Assembly: GCA_001643675.2 (NCBI GenBank) | Contig: LSRY02000015.1 | Location: 1,442,001 to 1,506,000 of the forward strand | Direction of reading: 5' to 3' | From: Monocercomonoides exilis | Lineage: Eukaryota > Preaxostyla > Oxymonadida > Polymastigidae | Length of the DNA stretch: 64,000 nucleotides | Shown here: piece by piece, positions 1 through 11,334 of the stretch | Layout: each line of letters opens with the position of its first letter | Position numbering within the stretch: position 1 is the first letter of the stretch | Notes under the pieces: model-generated | What the model saw: only the letters and a program-made list of their open reading frames with translations | Told to the model about the DNA's origin: nothing | Database searches by the model: none | Made by a program: the position numbers and the translations under genes

Positions 1-990
1 CGTAAGTGTGAATGTTGGGCATTTTGCAGGAAACATCTGTTGCATTGATGAGCTCCTTGATATTTTTGAGAACTCAATAATAATATCCTTGATTGTTTTA
101 AGAAATGGGACTTCTTGAAAAGAATGTGTGATTGTTAAGTTGATCAAATGATTTAAACAATAAATATGAAAATGTATGATATAAAAATTCAAAAAATCGA
201 TTTCTCTATCAGAATCGTGTGGTAAATCTTGAAACGCTTTTTTTTGAGCTGCCAAGCCGTCACTACAAATGCTTCTGACTTCACCTCCGCATTTTGCAAT
301 CTCCGAAATGCACATTTCAGCAAGATTTTTATAATCATCAGAAGAATGACATGCTGGTTGAAGGCTCCAAAATCCAGGAGTTGATTTTTCTGCATGAATT
401 ACATATGAAATAATGGTGCACTTTTTATTTGCAATTATCCCTCCATCGATCATGAGAGAAACACATTTATCCTTTATCAATTTGGATCTTTCACGAATTG
501 ATACAACCTTCTTTTCGCTGATAAGTCTTTTTATTTTCCACTTTGATAAATATGGAAATATTTCTGTAAGCTCAGCAGTTGGATTTATCTGGGCTATTTG
601 AATCAAATGCTTAATAAATGTGTTGAATTCGGAAGATGCAGCGGACAAAAACGATATGTTACATCTGGAAACTAAATTTAAAAATAAATCCGTCAATGGT
701 TCAATATCTCTAATTAGTTTAATACAGACGCAACTTGCAGATACTGTTGGTTGCGTGACATTTTGTTTTTATGTCATCCAAAAATCCAGCGTGGGAAACA
801 ACAATGTGCATTTATGTTGTTTGACTGCAGCAGAAGTGTCTCTCCCTGAACATCCGCAGGCATATCCCTTCTTTTCGTTGAAGCTCAAAAACATTCTGTG
901 TCCATCTGCTTTTGTTTTTAAATATGATTTCACTTTGTTATAGCAAATCCATAAGATACCATTGAAAATTTTAAAATGCAATTGGGACAT
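1..990 (-). pseudogene. hAT-like transposase fragment, cut by the left edge
   Basis: A minus-strand reading frame runs from 990 to base 1 and off the window, about 330 codons with a single in-frame TAA at 769-771. After the stop it keeps a transposase-like order of motifs: a hydrophobic stretch ending in an Asp (CVSLMIDGG, near 450-430), then ICSDGLAAQKKAF (near 270-235) and CLNHLINL (near 155-135). This spacing resembles the first two catalytic acids and the C-x2-H helix of hAT-type RNase-H-fold transposases, a family call from memory. Upstream is a C/H-rich segment (CGCSGRDTSAAVKQHKC) that could be a degenerate zinc finger. The missing end and the stop suggest a dead or incomplete copy. Another DDE superfamily is possible, especially as the nearby element end abuts TTAA. 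Confidence 0.55.
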
Positions 991-1084
991 AATTTCTTCC
1001 GGTCTGTTTGGATGTTTGAAGCCTGTGTTAATGAGACAATTTTATCGATATAAGAAATGATAAATCTTTATTATTTTTTACAAA

Positions 1085-1333
1085 AATGAAAAATTGAAAC
1101 ATTGAACGTCCTCATTTGTTGAGACTAATTCCAATCGAACAAAGCCACAATTCGCTTTATCCAACTCGTCCATTTTCTTTTCAAATGCATTTCTCTTGAG
1201 ATAATAATAAAAAAAAGATAATAACGTGAAGAATTCCATGATAACAATTTTTGCATACGATCAAAACATCTTTAAGAGATTTTTGAAGACCAAAAGGAAG
1301 TTCTTTTATTAGCAACGAACGATCATCAGCCAT
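1085..1333 (-). pseudogene. Probable 5' coding pieces of the same transposase-like gene
   Basis: Two short coding-like stretches lie upstream of the transposase relic on the same strand. One starts with ATG at 1333 and reads MADDRSLLIKELPFGLQKSL, then a segment with two cysteines and a histidine. The second, in another frame, covers about 1195-1085 and includes NAFEKKMDELDKANCGFV. A short GT..AG intron near 1195-1226 could join them, and a second (donor near 1085, acceptor just upstream of 1020) could lead into the main frame, but I could not make that last join consistent in phase. This may be a gene with introns or a decayed one. No family was recognised from these pieces alone. Confidence 0.3.
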
Positions 1334-1519
1334 TGAAGTGAAAAAGATAGTTGATAAAAATTTTATAATCAATTATATTTCCGCAACTGACACATTGTGA
1401 CAAATATGATCAAAATTTGTCAAAAAATTCTTAACTCAGAAAATGTTTGTCTGTATATCATTAAACATTTCATTTTGTTTTTTTAATAGAAATGGAAATG
1501 TTTTTGAATATAATATGGG

Positions 1520-1592
1520 AAATGACACGTCAAATTGACTTGTCCGTCAATTTGTCACTGACCAAAAAAAAAACTTGTCAGGTCAGACAGGC
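1520..1592. repeat. Right terminal inverted repeat of the transposase-bearing element
   Basis: Read inward from TTAA at 1593-1596, the sequence starts GCCTGTCTGACCTGACAAG and continues with several TGAC/GTCA and GACGGAC motifs. The first bases and the subterminal GTCA motifs resemble the ends of the element at 1703-4587. I read this as the right end of the element whose transposase lies at 1-1333; its left end is outside the window. Confidence 0.45.
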
Positions 1593-1702
1593 TTAATTAA
1601 GATATCAATCTTGTAGGGTATTTTATGCGATATCTGTAAATTGGTTATTTTGAAATAAGTGAATTAATACAAAATAACCCATATATAACTTAAAATAATT
1701 AA

Positions 1703-4587
1703 GCCTGGGTGACGTGAAGAAAAAATTTTGTCACGTCCGTCACCAATTTTCCACAAAATAAAAAAAAAAATTAAAATAAAAAATTAAAAAATTAAAAAAT
1801 CCTATTTTGAACAAAAAAACCTTTATCATAATATAAAAGTTTTTTCAATTTGTTCAAATTATTATTTTCAAAAAAAAAAACAAAGATGGATTCCCATTAC
1901 AAAATGATAGACTTATTTAATACAAGAATTATCTTTGAAATGACTTGTTTACTGAACCAATTCGAAAAATCATGGTATGAACACATAGAAGTTATCATAC
2001 ATTAAAATTTAATATGAAATTTATTCTTCTTTTTCAATTTGTTTTCGTTTTGTCAGAAACGTTAAAGTGTGGTTCATTCCTGCTGCAATTTTAGAAAAAA
2101 ATGAAGTAGAAGGATATACAATCTCGTTTTAGGGTTTGCATTTAATATATACATAGATTTTTTGATGTTTGTGATTTTTTTCTTATTAGTTTTATTCAGA
2201 ATTGTTTTCTGAGCTTTAAAGATGCAATGTTGATGCACAGAAACAGATAATCGAAGAAATGAATGAAACAAATAATGCAATGACTTTGAAAGAATTCATA
2301 TTTGTTTTCGCAAAAGAATTATTCATTCACATGGGAGAAATTTTTGAAGAAAAGAAAATTTCAATGGAAAATACAAATGAGTAATACAAGCAAATAGGAT
2401 GTTTCGTCTCATTGAAAAATACACGGAGCCTTTTGCTTGATGAATCTTCGTTGAACATAAGATTTTGGAAGATGATCATTGATGAAAATGTGAAAAATGA
2501 AGGAAAGGATGAAAGGCTAATTGCTGATCTTACTGAATGTATCTTTTTATTTGGAGGCTCATCATCATTGAAATTGAATTCTATTTGCGTGCCTTGTTCG
2601 CTGAAAGTCGCGTTGAAGAAAGAGGAAAGCGAGGAAACTCGAAATGAAGTGGAAATGGCTTTACTGGCTTTGAGAAACATAAACCAGTTTACAGTGTGGA
2701 ATTGTTTCTTCTTTGTTTATTTGCTATCATTTTTTAATTTTTGAACAACTTATAGAAGAAGAACTGTATATGAGAGAGAGTTTAAAGAAAATATCTGAAA
2801 TCATCAGGAAAAACGAAATCTGAAGCAATAGACAGATCAATAATCTTGGGAATTTTAAGATAAATCGATATGACAACTGTGAATATTCAGGAGAAGTGTT
2901 AGAAAAGGAGCTGCATTTTATGAGAGAAGCTGCAAGAGAGTTAGAAGATCTGTCAAAGTGCGTGGATTGGAAGAAAAAAGATGAAGAGGAAAAAACAAAT
3001 GAAGCGAGATCGATAAAGAGATAGATGAATCACAATGTGTTTGCTGTTTCAATTTCAATATGAGGGTGAAAGAAGAGCCAGTTATGTTATTGGAGTTCTT
3101 TTCAAGGCTTTACAGGGAAAAGGAAAATCACAAATATTTAATTCGCAAGTTGTGCATTTCTCTTTTGGTTTTCCTGTCTTTGAAAAGATAACATCAGTTT
3201 CTATTGTTCTGAAAGTGGAAATGTTTGCATTGCTTTGGAGAAGCTGCGTCAGCCAACGTTGGACCATGACATTCTTGAGTGCTGCGTCGATATATCTTTT
3301 TCACTTTCAGAAAGATTGAACATGGAAACAGATGAAGAATTATCCAAAACAGAATAGAAGAAGATCAAAATAGAAATATTAAAAAAGAAGGAAAAAAAGG
3401 ATAAGAAAATATCATCGAAAACTTTATTTAAGATTATTTGCTGAAATTTTTTTCGTTGTACAATGTTGGATATTTGTAATTATTATGTGTTTATCATCAA
3501 TTAAGCTTAGAATTATGTATCTTAAAAATTTTATTTTTTCAAATTTCAATTTCACAAAATCAAAAACTAATTTTTATTCGTATATGAAAAAAGTTGTGGA
3601 TGTGAATTTCATCATGTTTTATATTTATTATGCAATTCTTTCAAAAATTGAAACATTCAAATAATTTTATTGTTTCTTTTCTTCAACAAAATAATTTCAA
3701 ACAGAAAGACAGCGTAATGGTTATGTTTTAAAGACTGCGCGCTCCAACTGATTCATCCACTCTTTCAGCCTCTTTTCTGTGCTTTTGAGTAATTTTTGAA
3801 ATTTTTTGCATTTCAATGATCTGAAAATCAGGTTTTCAAAAGCATTCTTTTGTTATAAATAAATTATTCCTTTTTATTCAGGTTGAGTGTTCATAATAGT
3901 ATCACTTGTTATTAAGCGAAAATATTTCTCCTTCATTTGAACTTTTGCAAAGCAAGAAACAATCATTTAAAGACAATGCATTTCAAACAACAATTGAATT
4001 GACATCCTTAATTTCTGCAATAACTTCAATAATTATTTCAACTTATTATTCATTCGACACAAAAAGGCAATTCAGCTGTTGAAGTTATGTTAGAAAATAT
4101 GCAAAAAAACAAATTTTAAAAAAAAAATAACAAATTTATAACCTGAACAACAAATCATAGGCACTGTTGTGCAATTGCGTTGGGCAAATTATGAATAGCA
4201 TTATTGTTCTTTTTCTTTGCACGAATGTATTGCACTTTAAAAAAAATGAGAATTGAACAAAACCATAGAAAAATTATGGTAATAAAGCTTTGAAACGAAA
4301 TCAGTCATAATTCTTTAACCTAACTGACCACTTGGTTTTTTGCATCTTTTTAAAGCGTAAACACACTTCTGACTCGGTGTTACGTCAGAGACAGGTGACG
4401 TTAGTGACGAACAAAAAATCCGATTTCCGCTTTTGCGACAGTTAAAATTAAATAATGGAAATTTTAATTTTAATTTTTTTTTTTTATTTTTTATTTTTTA
4501 TTTTTTATTTTTTTGTGAAGTGAAAAAATCTGTCAAGTCCGTCAAAAATCGAAAAGGTCACGTCAGAAGTCACCACGTCACCCAGGG
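1703..4587. mobile_element. TTAA-bounded element with inverted ends
   Basis: The left end reads GCCTGGGTGACGTG directly after TTAA (1699-1702). The right end, on the other strand, reads CCCTGGGTGACGTG directly after TTAA (4588-4591). Thirteen of fourteen terminal bases match. Subterminal GTCACGTCCGTCACC (about 1731) and GACGGACTTGACAG (about 4540, other strand) give further inverted similarity, and more CGTC/GACG motifs lie at 4375-4430. The 2,885 bp interior holds a decayed family gene (2290-3480) and AT-rich DNA, with no transposase that I can see, so it looks non-autonomous. TTAA flanks are typical of piggyBac-like insertions, but no piggyBac protein is visible here. Short minus-strand coding-like traces near 3735-3835 and 4150-4240 are too broken to annotate. 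Confidence 0.5.
2290..3480 (+). pseudogene. Decayed member of a K/E-rich oxymonad protein family
   Basis: Plus-strand coding segments appear in shifting frames with many stops. The best stretch (2412-2700) includes SLLLDESSLNIRFWKMIIDE, CVPCSLKVALKKEESEE and EVEMALLALRNI. Further on, about 2880-2990, come ELHFMREAARELEDLSKCVD and a lysine/glutamate run; near 3240-3340 come LRQPTLDHDILECC and LSERLNMETDEELSK. From memory these phrases, in this order, characterise a large family of alpha-helical proteins of unknown function in Monocercomonoides-type genomes. Normal members are intact and several hundred residues long; this one has multiple frameshifts and stops. It lies wholly inside the TTAA-bounded element. 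Confidence 0.6.
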
Positions 4588-4591
4588 TTAA

Positions 4592-5075
4592 AAATAATAC
4601 TTTATCTTGAAATTTTTTTTTATTTCACAATTCATCTTATAAAAAGATCAAAAATTGAAAAAATAAAATCTATTGTGGTATTTTCTGATCAAAGAGTTAA
4701 ATTAATTTTTCATAACTGTAAAGCTTTAATTTCAATTATTTATATTTGTTTTATTTTTATATGCAAAAAATCATACCTTTTTAATGTTATTGATGAAAAA
4801 AGATTTTTCGATCAAGTTTATTAAAAATAAACTTTAAACAAATAAATCAAACTTCAAATCGAAAATTGTCAATTCATAATTGGAAAAACAAAACATTGTG
4901 AAGAGAAAGTTTATTAAATAGATCAGAAAAAATAAAAGAAAACAAAACTGTTGAAGATAATTTCACAATAATACTTAAGTTTCTTTTTTTCTTTCCACTA
5001 CATTTGAAAAGCCAACAAATCTCCATTTCTTTTATTCGATTCATCGGATTCATCAAACGTTAAACGAAATCGTGG
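4592..5075. other. AT-rich spacer without recognisable gene
   Basis: Very AT-rich sequence between the TTAA-bounded element and the beta-helix fragment. I see no conserved coding frame, tRNA or repeat. Confidence 0.5.
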
Positions 5076-5079
5076 AACA

Positions 5080-5305
5080 GCTGATAATACCGTGTATAAT
5101 GGCTGGCTCCCTCTCGTTGCCCAGAACAAAATCGTTGCCAGCAATGGAACCAATACAGATGCCTGTGGCAGACCCCAACAGACCCCATGTGCCACCATCG
5201 AGTATGCCCTCACCCGCTTCATTTCCCTCCTTCAAGACGTCTTCTCTCACCCTCCTTTCCTCAACATTTGTTTCTCTTCAAACACTCACCTTCAGCGCTG
5301 TTGAC
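5080..5305 (+). pseudogene. Fragment of a beta-helix surface protein gene
   Basis: In one plus-strand frame the translation reads IVASNGTNTDACGRPQQTPC and then ATIEYALTRFISL. This is the inter-repeat motif of the giant receptor-like proteins in this window, whose counterparts have CG, four or five residues, PC, and a short hydrophobic helix (for example FPCLTLKHSLTRQI and CATVSHCLTQMIV). Only about 70 codons survive, with no repeat modules on either side. It is more GC-rich than its surroundings. I take it as a relic of a deleted family member. Confidence 0.55.
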
Positions 5306-5844
5306 ACAAAAATCACTGGAAATGATAAGCTTTATCTGATTCTCATATAAATTCTTCCATTTTCCAATTTTCACCATTTTCCATATCATTGAAAAATTCT
5401 TGAGCTTTCATCTTCTTTTCATCAGAAGTTTATTTTTTTTCAAAATCCTTTATATCATCTCAGAAATTAATATTTCTTTTTCATTTCTTCTAATTTCTCC
5501 TTTTCATCAAATGCAAATAAAGCTCGTTGCTAAATGAATCTTCCCTTTTCCTTTCTTCGATTATATCATATAGTTCTTCACAAACTTTTATTTCTTCAGC
5601 TTTCCGATTTCAATTTACTTGTATCCAATTAGCGCTTGAATCTCAAATAATTTCTCTTCAAATATGTCTTTTCCTCTCAATTCCTTTTCTTCCTCATTTC
5701 ATTTGCAACAGTTCGCTGTTGCTTCGTACCTGCGAAATCTGTCGGAGGCTATTTAGGAACCCATCCATTTCATAAAACAATAGCTTCAACGTTCTTTCTG
5801 TTTTCATTGCAAATGCTTCAGCTTCCAAATGAAAAAGAAAGATT

Positions 5845-8800
5845 CTATCTCCGTTTTCTGTTGTAAGTCTGCTGCTCCGATTTTGTTAGCTCTAAATTGC
5901 ATCCATTTCGTTGTCTCATAATTTCGGCTGTTATTCTGTAATTGAATGAACATTCATTTTGTGTTTCCAAATTGATGCTGAATGCGAACACTGCTGTCAA
6001 GTCTGAGGGTTGTTGAATGAAATTGAAATGCAAATATTTTTGTTGCTTGTTGAAGAAGACGCTGAAGAAGAAAAAGGAGTTGAAGGAGAAAATGAAGACA
6101 ACATTGAAGAATATAAAGGATGAAGTTGTGATTGATCAAAGTCGCGTGAAATAAATGAGTTTTTATTATTCCGGTTGCTCTTTCGTCTTTGCATTAATCT
6201 GACTCTTCTGTCTGTTCGACTGTTCATCAAGCACAATGAAGCACAATCGCCCTGACTGCATTTGGCAAACGAATCCCTTTGAGCCAACCTTTGGTGCTCT
6301 TGTTCTGTTGTCTTTCCAGTTCAAACAACATTGTTGTCATCAACATCTGAATGATTGAACTCTTCATCTAATTCGATATCAGCACCGTCATCATCATTAT
6401 CACTCTTATTATTGAATGACAAATTCATTTCGCTCACCAGGCGCATCCACCACACAAGCGAATACGGATCAGAAAGAGACGAAGGAAAGCGTCTGTGAAT
6501 AGGCTTAAACATGTGCGGAACAAGAGGCAATTTGAGATGCCTTGGCAATTCGATTGAAGTCCTAAGGAGAAGAAGAGGTGGAAGACTGTGATAAATCAAG
6601 CAATGAATAAGAACAAGGAGATTTTGATGATTCAGCCAAGGAAGGAGATAAAGGTGAAGATGAATAAGTCTGAGAAGATGGATGCAAAAATGAATAACTT
6701 GAAGCGCTAAGCAGTCGAAAAACACGAAGCTTTGGTGAAGAAAATGAAGTTTGACGAATATTATGGTGAATTTGTTGAATTTCAAATGAACATGAAGAAG
6801 TTTTGTCTATCTGTTCTTCATTCTTTTTCGTTTGAATTCTATCTTTCATTTTTGAATCAGAATCTAACTCATTCTCCGAATCATGCCTTTTGCTGTTCTC
6901 TTTTTCATTGCGTTTTCTTTTTTCAATCTTTTCCTTCAGATTTTTGCTCAAAGAAAATTGAGTAAGTTCTATTTCTTTCCTTTTCAGCTTTTCCATCAAA
7001 ACAGTTCTGGCAACTGCTTCCTTTTGCTTCATCTGTCTGAAATATATTGGATCCTTCTGCTTCAATTCTGCCCTCCGCTGCTTCATAGCTGTTGACACAA
7101 TAAACATCAGCTCATTTTCTTCTTCGCGAAGATAAGACATTCCGTCTGCTTCTTCAAAACGGCGGCATCGAAGTCATTTTGGATTATTGTTTGAATACGA
7201 AGAAGAAGAAAAGGACGATGATGATAGGGTGAGAAAATCCAAATGTGGCAGTGCTGAAGTTATTGTGGAGTCATTTTCTTGTTTCAGTCTTCTTTCTCTT
7301 CTCCACAGTGCACGTGTACATCATATCCTCTTCGGGGTCAATTCTTTTCTTTTCATTTTTTCTGAAGTGTCTGCCATCTCCACATTCCCATTCGTCATCG
7401 ATGGAGCAACCAGTGCTCTTGTAACAACTCCACTTTGACATAAGGACGTGTGTGTTTGTGTCTCCACTCCCTGAAGAAGGAAGCGCAGAGCGGGGTCTTC
7501 GAGCGAAGGAGCAGAAAGATCTCCGCAGAGAATGATTGGATGGATGCGCTGGGCAATCGGCTGTGTGGAGGCAGAGTTGAGTACACGAGCTCCTTGTATG
7601 CTTTGTGGAAATTGCCTCTCAGTCTCGTTAAGTGTCACTTCTCTGTTGATACCCCGTGTGAGCTGCATAAGCTGCATGAGGCGGATGGAGCTTGCTGCTG
7701 ATGAAGAGATTGAAGATGGAGAAAACGAAGAGGATGTTGACGAATATGGCTGTTGCTGTGTTTGAGAAATAGATTGGTTTGGCAGGTCAAACAGAAGCGC
7801 ATTCACAACGAATATCTTTTTTGAGGGAACGAAATGGTGCGTTGAAGAAATAGCCTATGACTGTTGAGAAAGAATGACTGTTTGCGTTCGAGTGAGATGG
7901 AGACGCCTTCTGAACATCACATGAGACGATGAAGAGGAATGGTGAATTGGGCATATACACTTCTGATGATGTCTGTGTGTAGAATCTTTGTGATGATGAT
8001 GTCTATGAATATTATCATTATGAAAGAGTGAAGATGAAGATTGTATTTCTTCCAATTGGTCATCTTCTTCTTTTTGCGTTTCATCGTTTTCTCTCTCTTC
8101 TTAAGTCCTCTTTGTAAATTCATTACTATCTTTTTCCTTCTCTTCTTCCTCCTCTTCACCAGCACCGTAACTTTCAGACTCATATCCTTCCTCGTTCTCC
8201 TTTGCAGCAGCCTCTCTCATCTCATTCCACGCATCCTGGTCTGCATCTTCATGTGCAAGCCACTCTTTGATCAGCTCGCCCAGCCACATTTCTCTTCGCA
8301 GGCGCTGCGGCTTCGGTGACAGCATTGAAGCAGCTTTCTTTTTCTTTGCGGCTACTTGCTGTTGAGAGGCAACAGGATACACAGGAAACGAATTCCTTGA
8401 GCTGGAACGCGGAAGCAACACATCTGAAATCAATGATCTCTTTTGAACAACAGCAGATTCATTCACATTTTCAATAGGAATATTTCCTGTTTGTTCTTTG
8501 GGTGGAACCTCTTTTCTGTTTGATTCTATCTTTTGAGCTTATTCTTTCTCCTGGTTGACAGCATCCAAAGGATCAAAGGCGATTTGCGCAGACGAAGAAA
8601 GGTACAATTTGTTTGGATTTGAAGGACTTTTCCCTCCTTCCAGGGCAAGTGGCCGAATAGCAGGAGGATCCGAAGCAGAAGAAGCTGAAGCACAAACAGG
8701 AGAAGAAGAAGAAGAAGAAGAAGGAGGAGGAGGAGAAGAAGAAGAAGAAGAAGAAGGCAAAGAGGAGGAAAAGGAGGAGGAAGAAGAATTTTTCGTTTGA

Positions 8801-9826
8801 GAGTTTTTGTTGTTGTAGCGGTTGAACAAGCAGATGCAAAAACAGATGTTGGTTGAATAGAAGAAGAAGATGATGATGAAGATGAAGAAGAAGAAATTGT
8901 GCGTTACGCGGTAGAAGAAGGATAACTTAATTCTTTCACTGAGAGTAAAAAAGAACCATCATTGTCTGAGGAATAAGAAAAAGAAAAAGAAGAAGAAGGA
9001 GGAGGAGGAGGAGGAGAAGGAAAAAATAGAAGAAAGAGAGGAAGAAGACAAGTTCGATAGAGAGGAAGAGCTTGGGCTTGTTATGTCGATGGACTTTTGT
9101 GTGAGTGAAGAGGAGTCTGTGGCTGGAGACGATGGAGTGAGAGGCTTCGGTGGAGTTCAAACAAGAACAGAAGTGGCAGACAATTGTGTGTGTGGAAAGG
9201 GAGAAAAAAGAGGAGTGGCAGATGTTGTGGAGGCTGTGACGTTTTGAATGTGCATCTGGGCAGATGAGGATGTACAGTTGAACGAGTGTTAAATCGGATG
9301 CTGTTCATCTTCATCATCATCTCCTTCTTCTCTTCCCCTATCCCTCCTCCTCCTTTCTATTGCTGACTGCTCCAGCTTTATGTCAGAAGCGTCAATTTGC
9401 GATGAGCAAAACTCGTCATTCTCCTTGGTCTTTGTCTTCGCCTTTGGCTCTTCCTGCTATCTCCATTTCCTCTGCTCTGCGCTCAATTTGCTTCTGAAAT
9501 CCGCCTTCTTTGCCTCTTCCATTTGAACTTGAACTCCTCGCTCTTTGCTCCTTGGCGGCGTCATAAAGCGAGCTGATGAACGCAATGTGCCTTGAAGCTC
9601 CTTCCCTCTTCCACTGTTATTTCTCGTGATACGCCCGTTCATCTCATTCACTCCGTTCGGCACAGCTGGAGCGCTGAAGCCGTACGAAGTGCTGAAGCAG
9701 AGTGGAATGCGCCTCTGTGGAAGAGGAAAACAGTCCAAATGCACATTCAGCGAAGCTGCAGAATGCATTGATTGCGATGATGATGATGAGAATAATGAAA
9801 AAGGAGGAGGATGGGAAGAAGAAGAA

Positions 9827-9877
<51 letters not shown>

Positions 9878-10413
9878 AAAGGAGGAGGAGGAGAAGAAGA
9901 ATTAGATTTGTTTTCAATTGATGTGTTTGAAGAAGTTGCAGATAAAACTTGTTTTGTTGGGAATACCATTTTCCTGCTGGCAAACTGAGTTTTGTTGTTG
10001 GACGATGAAAAAAAAGGAGAAGACGATAAAACACGAGAAGAATCAGAAGATGTTGAACGAGATGTTGGAATTGAAGAAAAACGAGAAGAAGAAGGAGAAG
10101 AAGAAGGAGAAATTGAAGAGGAAGAAGAGGAAGAGGAAGAGGAAGAAGAAGAAGATGGAGCACCAACAGAAGAAAGAGAAGGAGAACTTCCAGGAAGCAC
10201 AGGCAGTTTGACTTCTGCTGCTTGATGTGGGCTGGTTATTCTGTTTGTGACTGTGCTTGTGATTGAAGAGGAACGCCCACGAGCATTCTGACTCTGTGTC
10301 TTCAGCTTAACACCAGAAGAAGAAGAAGAAGAAGAAGAAGAAAGAGGAGAGGCAAAGGGAGAAGCATAAAGTGACATGGATTTTGGGCGTGTGCTGTGTT
10401 TTGGAGTGGACAA
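5845..10413 (-). pseudogene. Serine-rich CCR4/ANGEL-like nuclease relic with in-frame stops
   Basis: A long minus-strand coding region starts at an ATG at 10413. From 8829 to 6562 a single frame stays coding-like but is broken by TAA (8539-8541), TAA (8101-8103), TAG (7855-7857), TGA (7321-7323) and TGA (7174-7176); a TAG lies at 9457-9459 in the same frame. Near 6560 the coding trace shifts frame, continues through a TGA to about 6000, shifts again and ends near 5845. The middle part reads VNALLFDLPNQ, IRLMQLMQL and HPIILCGDLSAPSLEDPAL, resembling the strand-helix-strand of endonuclease/exonuclease/phosphatase proteins of the CCR4/ANGEL type, but the usual catalytic His and the GDFN motif are altered. 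The rest is serine-, acidic- and tyrosine-rich low complexity. Probably a pseudogene; the family call is tentative. Decayed coding traces may continue to about 5350. Confidence 0.5.
9830..9877. repeat. TAG trinucleotide microsatellite
   Basis: Sixteen uninterrupted TAG units on the plus strand. On the minus strand, in the frame of the surrounding pseudogene, it encodes a polytyrosine run. Neighbouring GAA/GGA runs make most of 8.7-10.5 kb low complexity. Confidence 0.9.
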
Positions 10414-10619
10414 AGCAGAAGAAGAAGAAGAGGAAGATAATGTTGAAGATGAGAAGGAAGATACAGAAGATAATGAAGATGTTGAAGAAGAAGAAGAAGA
10501 AGAAGAAGATGCAGTTGAGAAATGCGAAATCAGTCGAACGATATTTATGATGTTGAGAATAATTTGTGTGATGTTGTTGATTAGCCAAAACGTCTCGCTT
10601 GATGTATGAACCTCAGTTT

Positions 10620-11170
10620 GGTTTGAAAAACATAATCACCAAATAAATGACAAATAGATTGTGGAAATCAATCTTGATGTATTTTTCCAAAGTCAATTCA
10701 CTTTCTTTTTGCGATTTCCTCTCCTTTCCCCTCAAAAATCGAAAATGAATATACCTCTCAATTTATTTTCCTTTCTATTTTTCCTCTTCCATTCAGCTCT
10801 CACTATTCTCTGAAAAATATCAATCCCTTCCTTTTCTTCATCTTTCCCATTCTCTTCCATTAAATCTTCTTTTCCTCTCATAAAAGATATCCCTCTTCCA
10901 TTCGAAAATTTCTCTATTTTCCTCCTCTAATCCACTTTTGCCCTCTTTTCCCTTCTCTTCTAAAATAATATTCTCCCATCAACAAAAAACCTTCCTCATC
11001 ATCTCCAACCACTTCTCTACATATTTACTATATTATCTTCTCCAAATCTCCACCTGCTCTTCCCCATCTTTTTGTCTCAGAATTTCTTCCATTCAAAAGC
11101 CCCTCTCGAAATATAAACATTCCAAAAAACACTCAACTCCCGCCCCCTGCCACAAATAATCCTCTTCCAT
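10620..11170. other. Pyrimidine-rich spacer with faint coding traces
   Basis: The plus strand is strongly C/T-rich. The minus strand gives short K/E-rich pieces with many stops, possibly the eroded upstream part of a coding region. No gene can be supported. Confidence 0.35.
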
Positions 11171-11334
11171 CACTTGCATGCACCATATCCATCATGTGCC
11201 ATGTGTTGATGAGATAGACATCAAATACTTCTTTTGGTGTTTGAGAATATTATTAAAGGAGATGATCATGCCAAAAACAGAAAAAACCCCTCTGCACATC
11301 CACCACAATGTGTACGGGCTGAAAAGACCCTCCA

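Noticed and set aside
3711-3790. tRNA-like string GCGTAATGGTTA
   Set aside because: It resembles a tRNA D-arm, but there is no matching T-arm (TTCGA) or acceptor stem at the right distance, and the following bases read as minus-strand coding trace.
6000-10413. Alternative genetic code with TAA/TAG read as Gln, as in some oxymonads
   Set aside because: The same region also has in-frame TGA codons. The Rac-like gene ends in a CAAX box right before TAA, and the USP, RPB7 and NEMF genes end in plausible stops, so the standard code fits the intact genes.
8690-10590. Plus-strand poly-Glu/Lys open frames
   Set aside because: They arise from GAA/GGA microsatellites antisense to a serine-rich minus-strand coding trace and have no other protein character.
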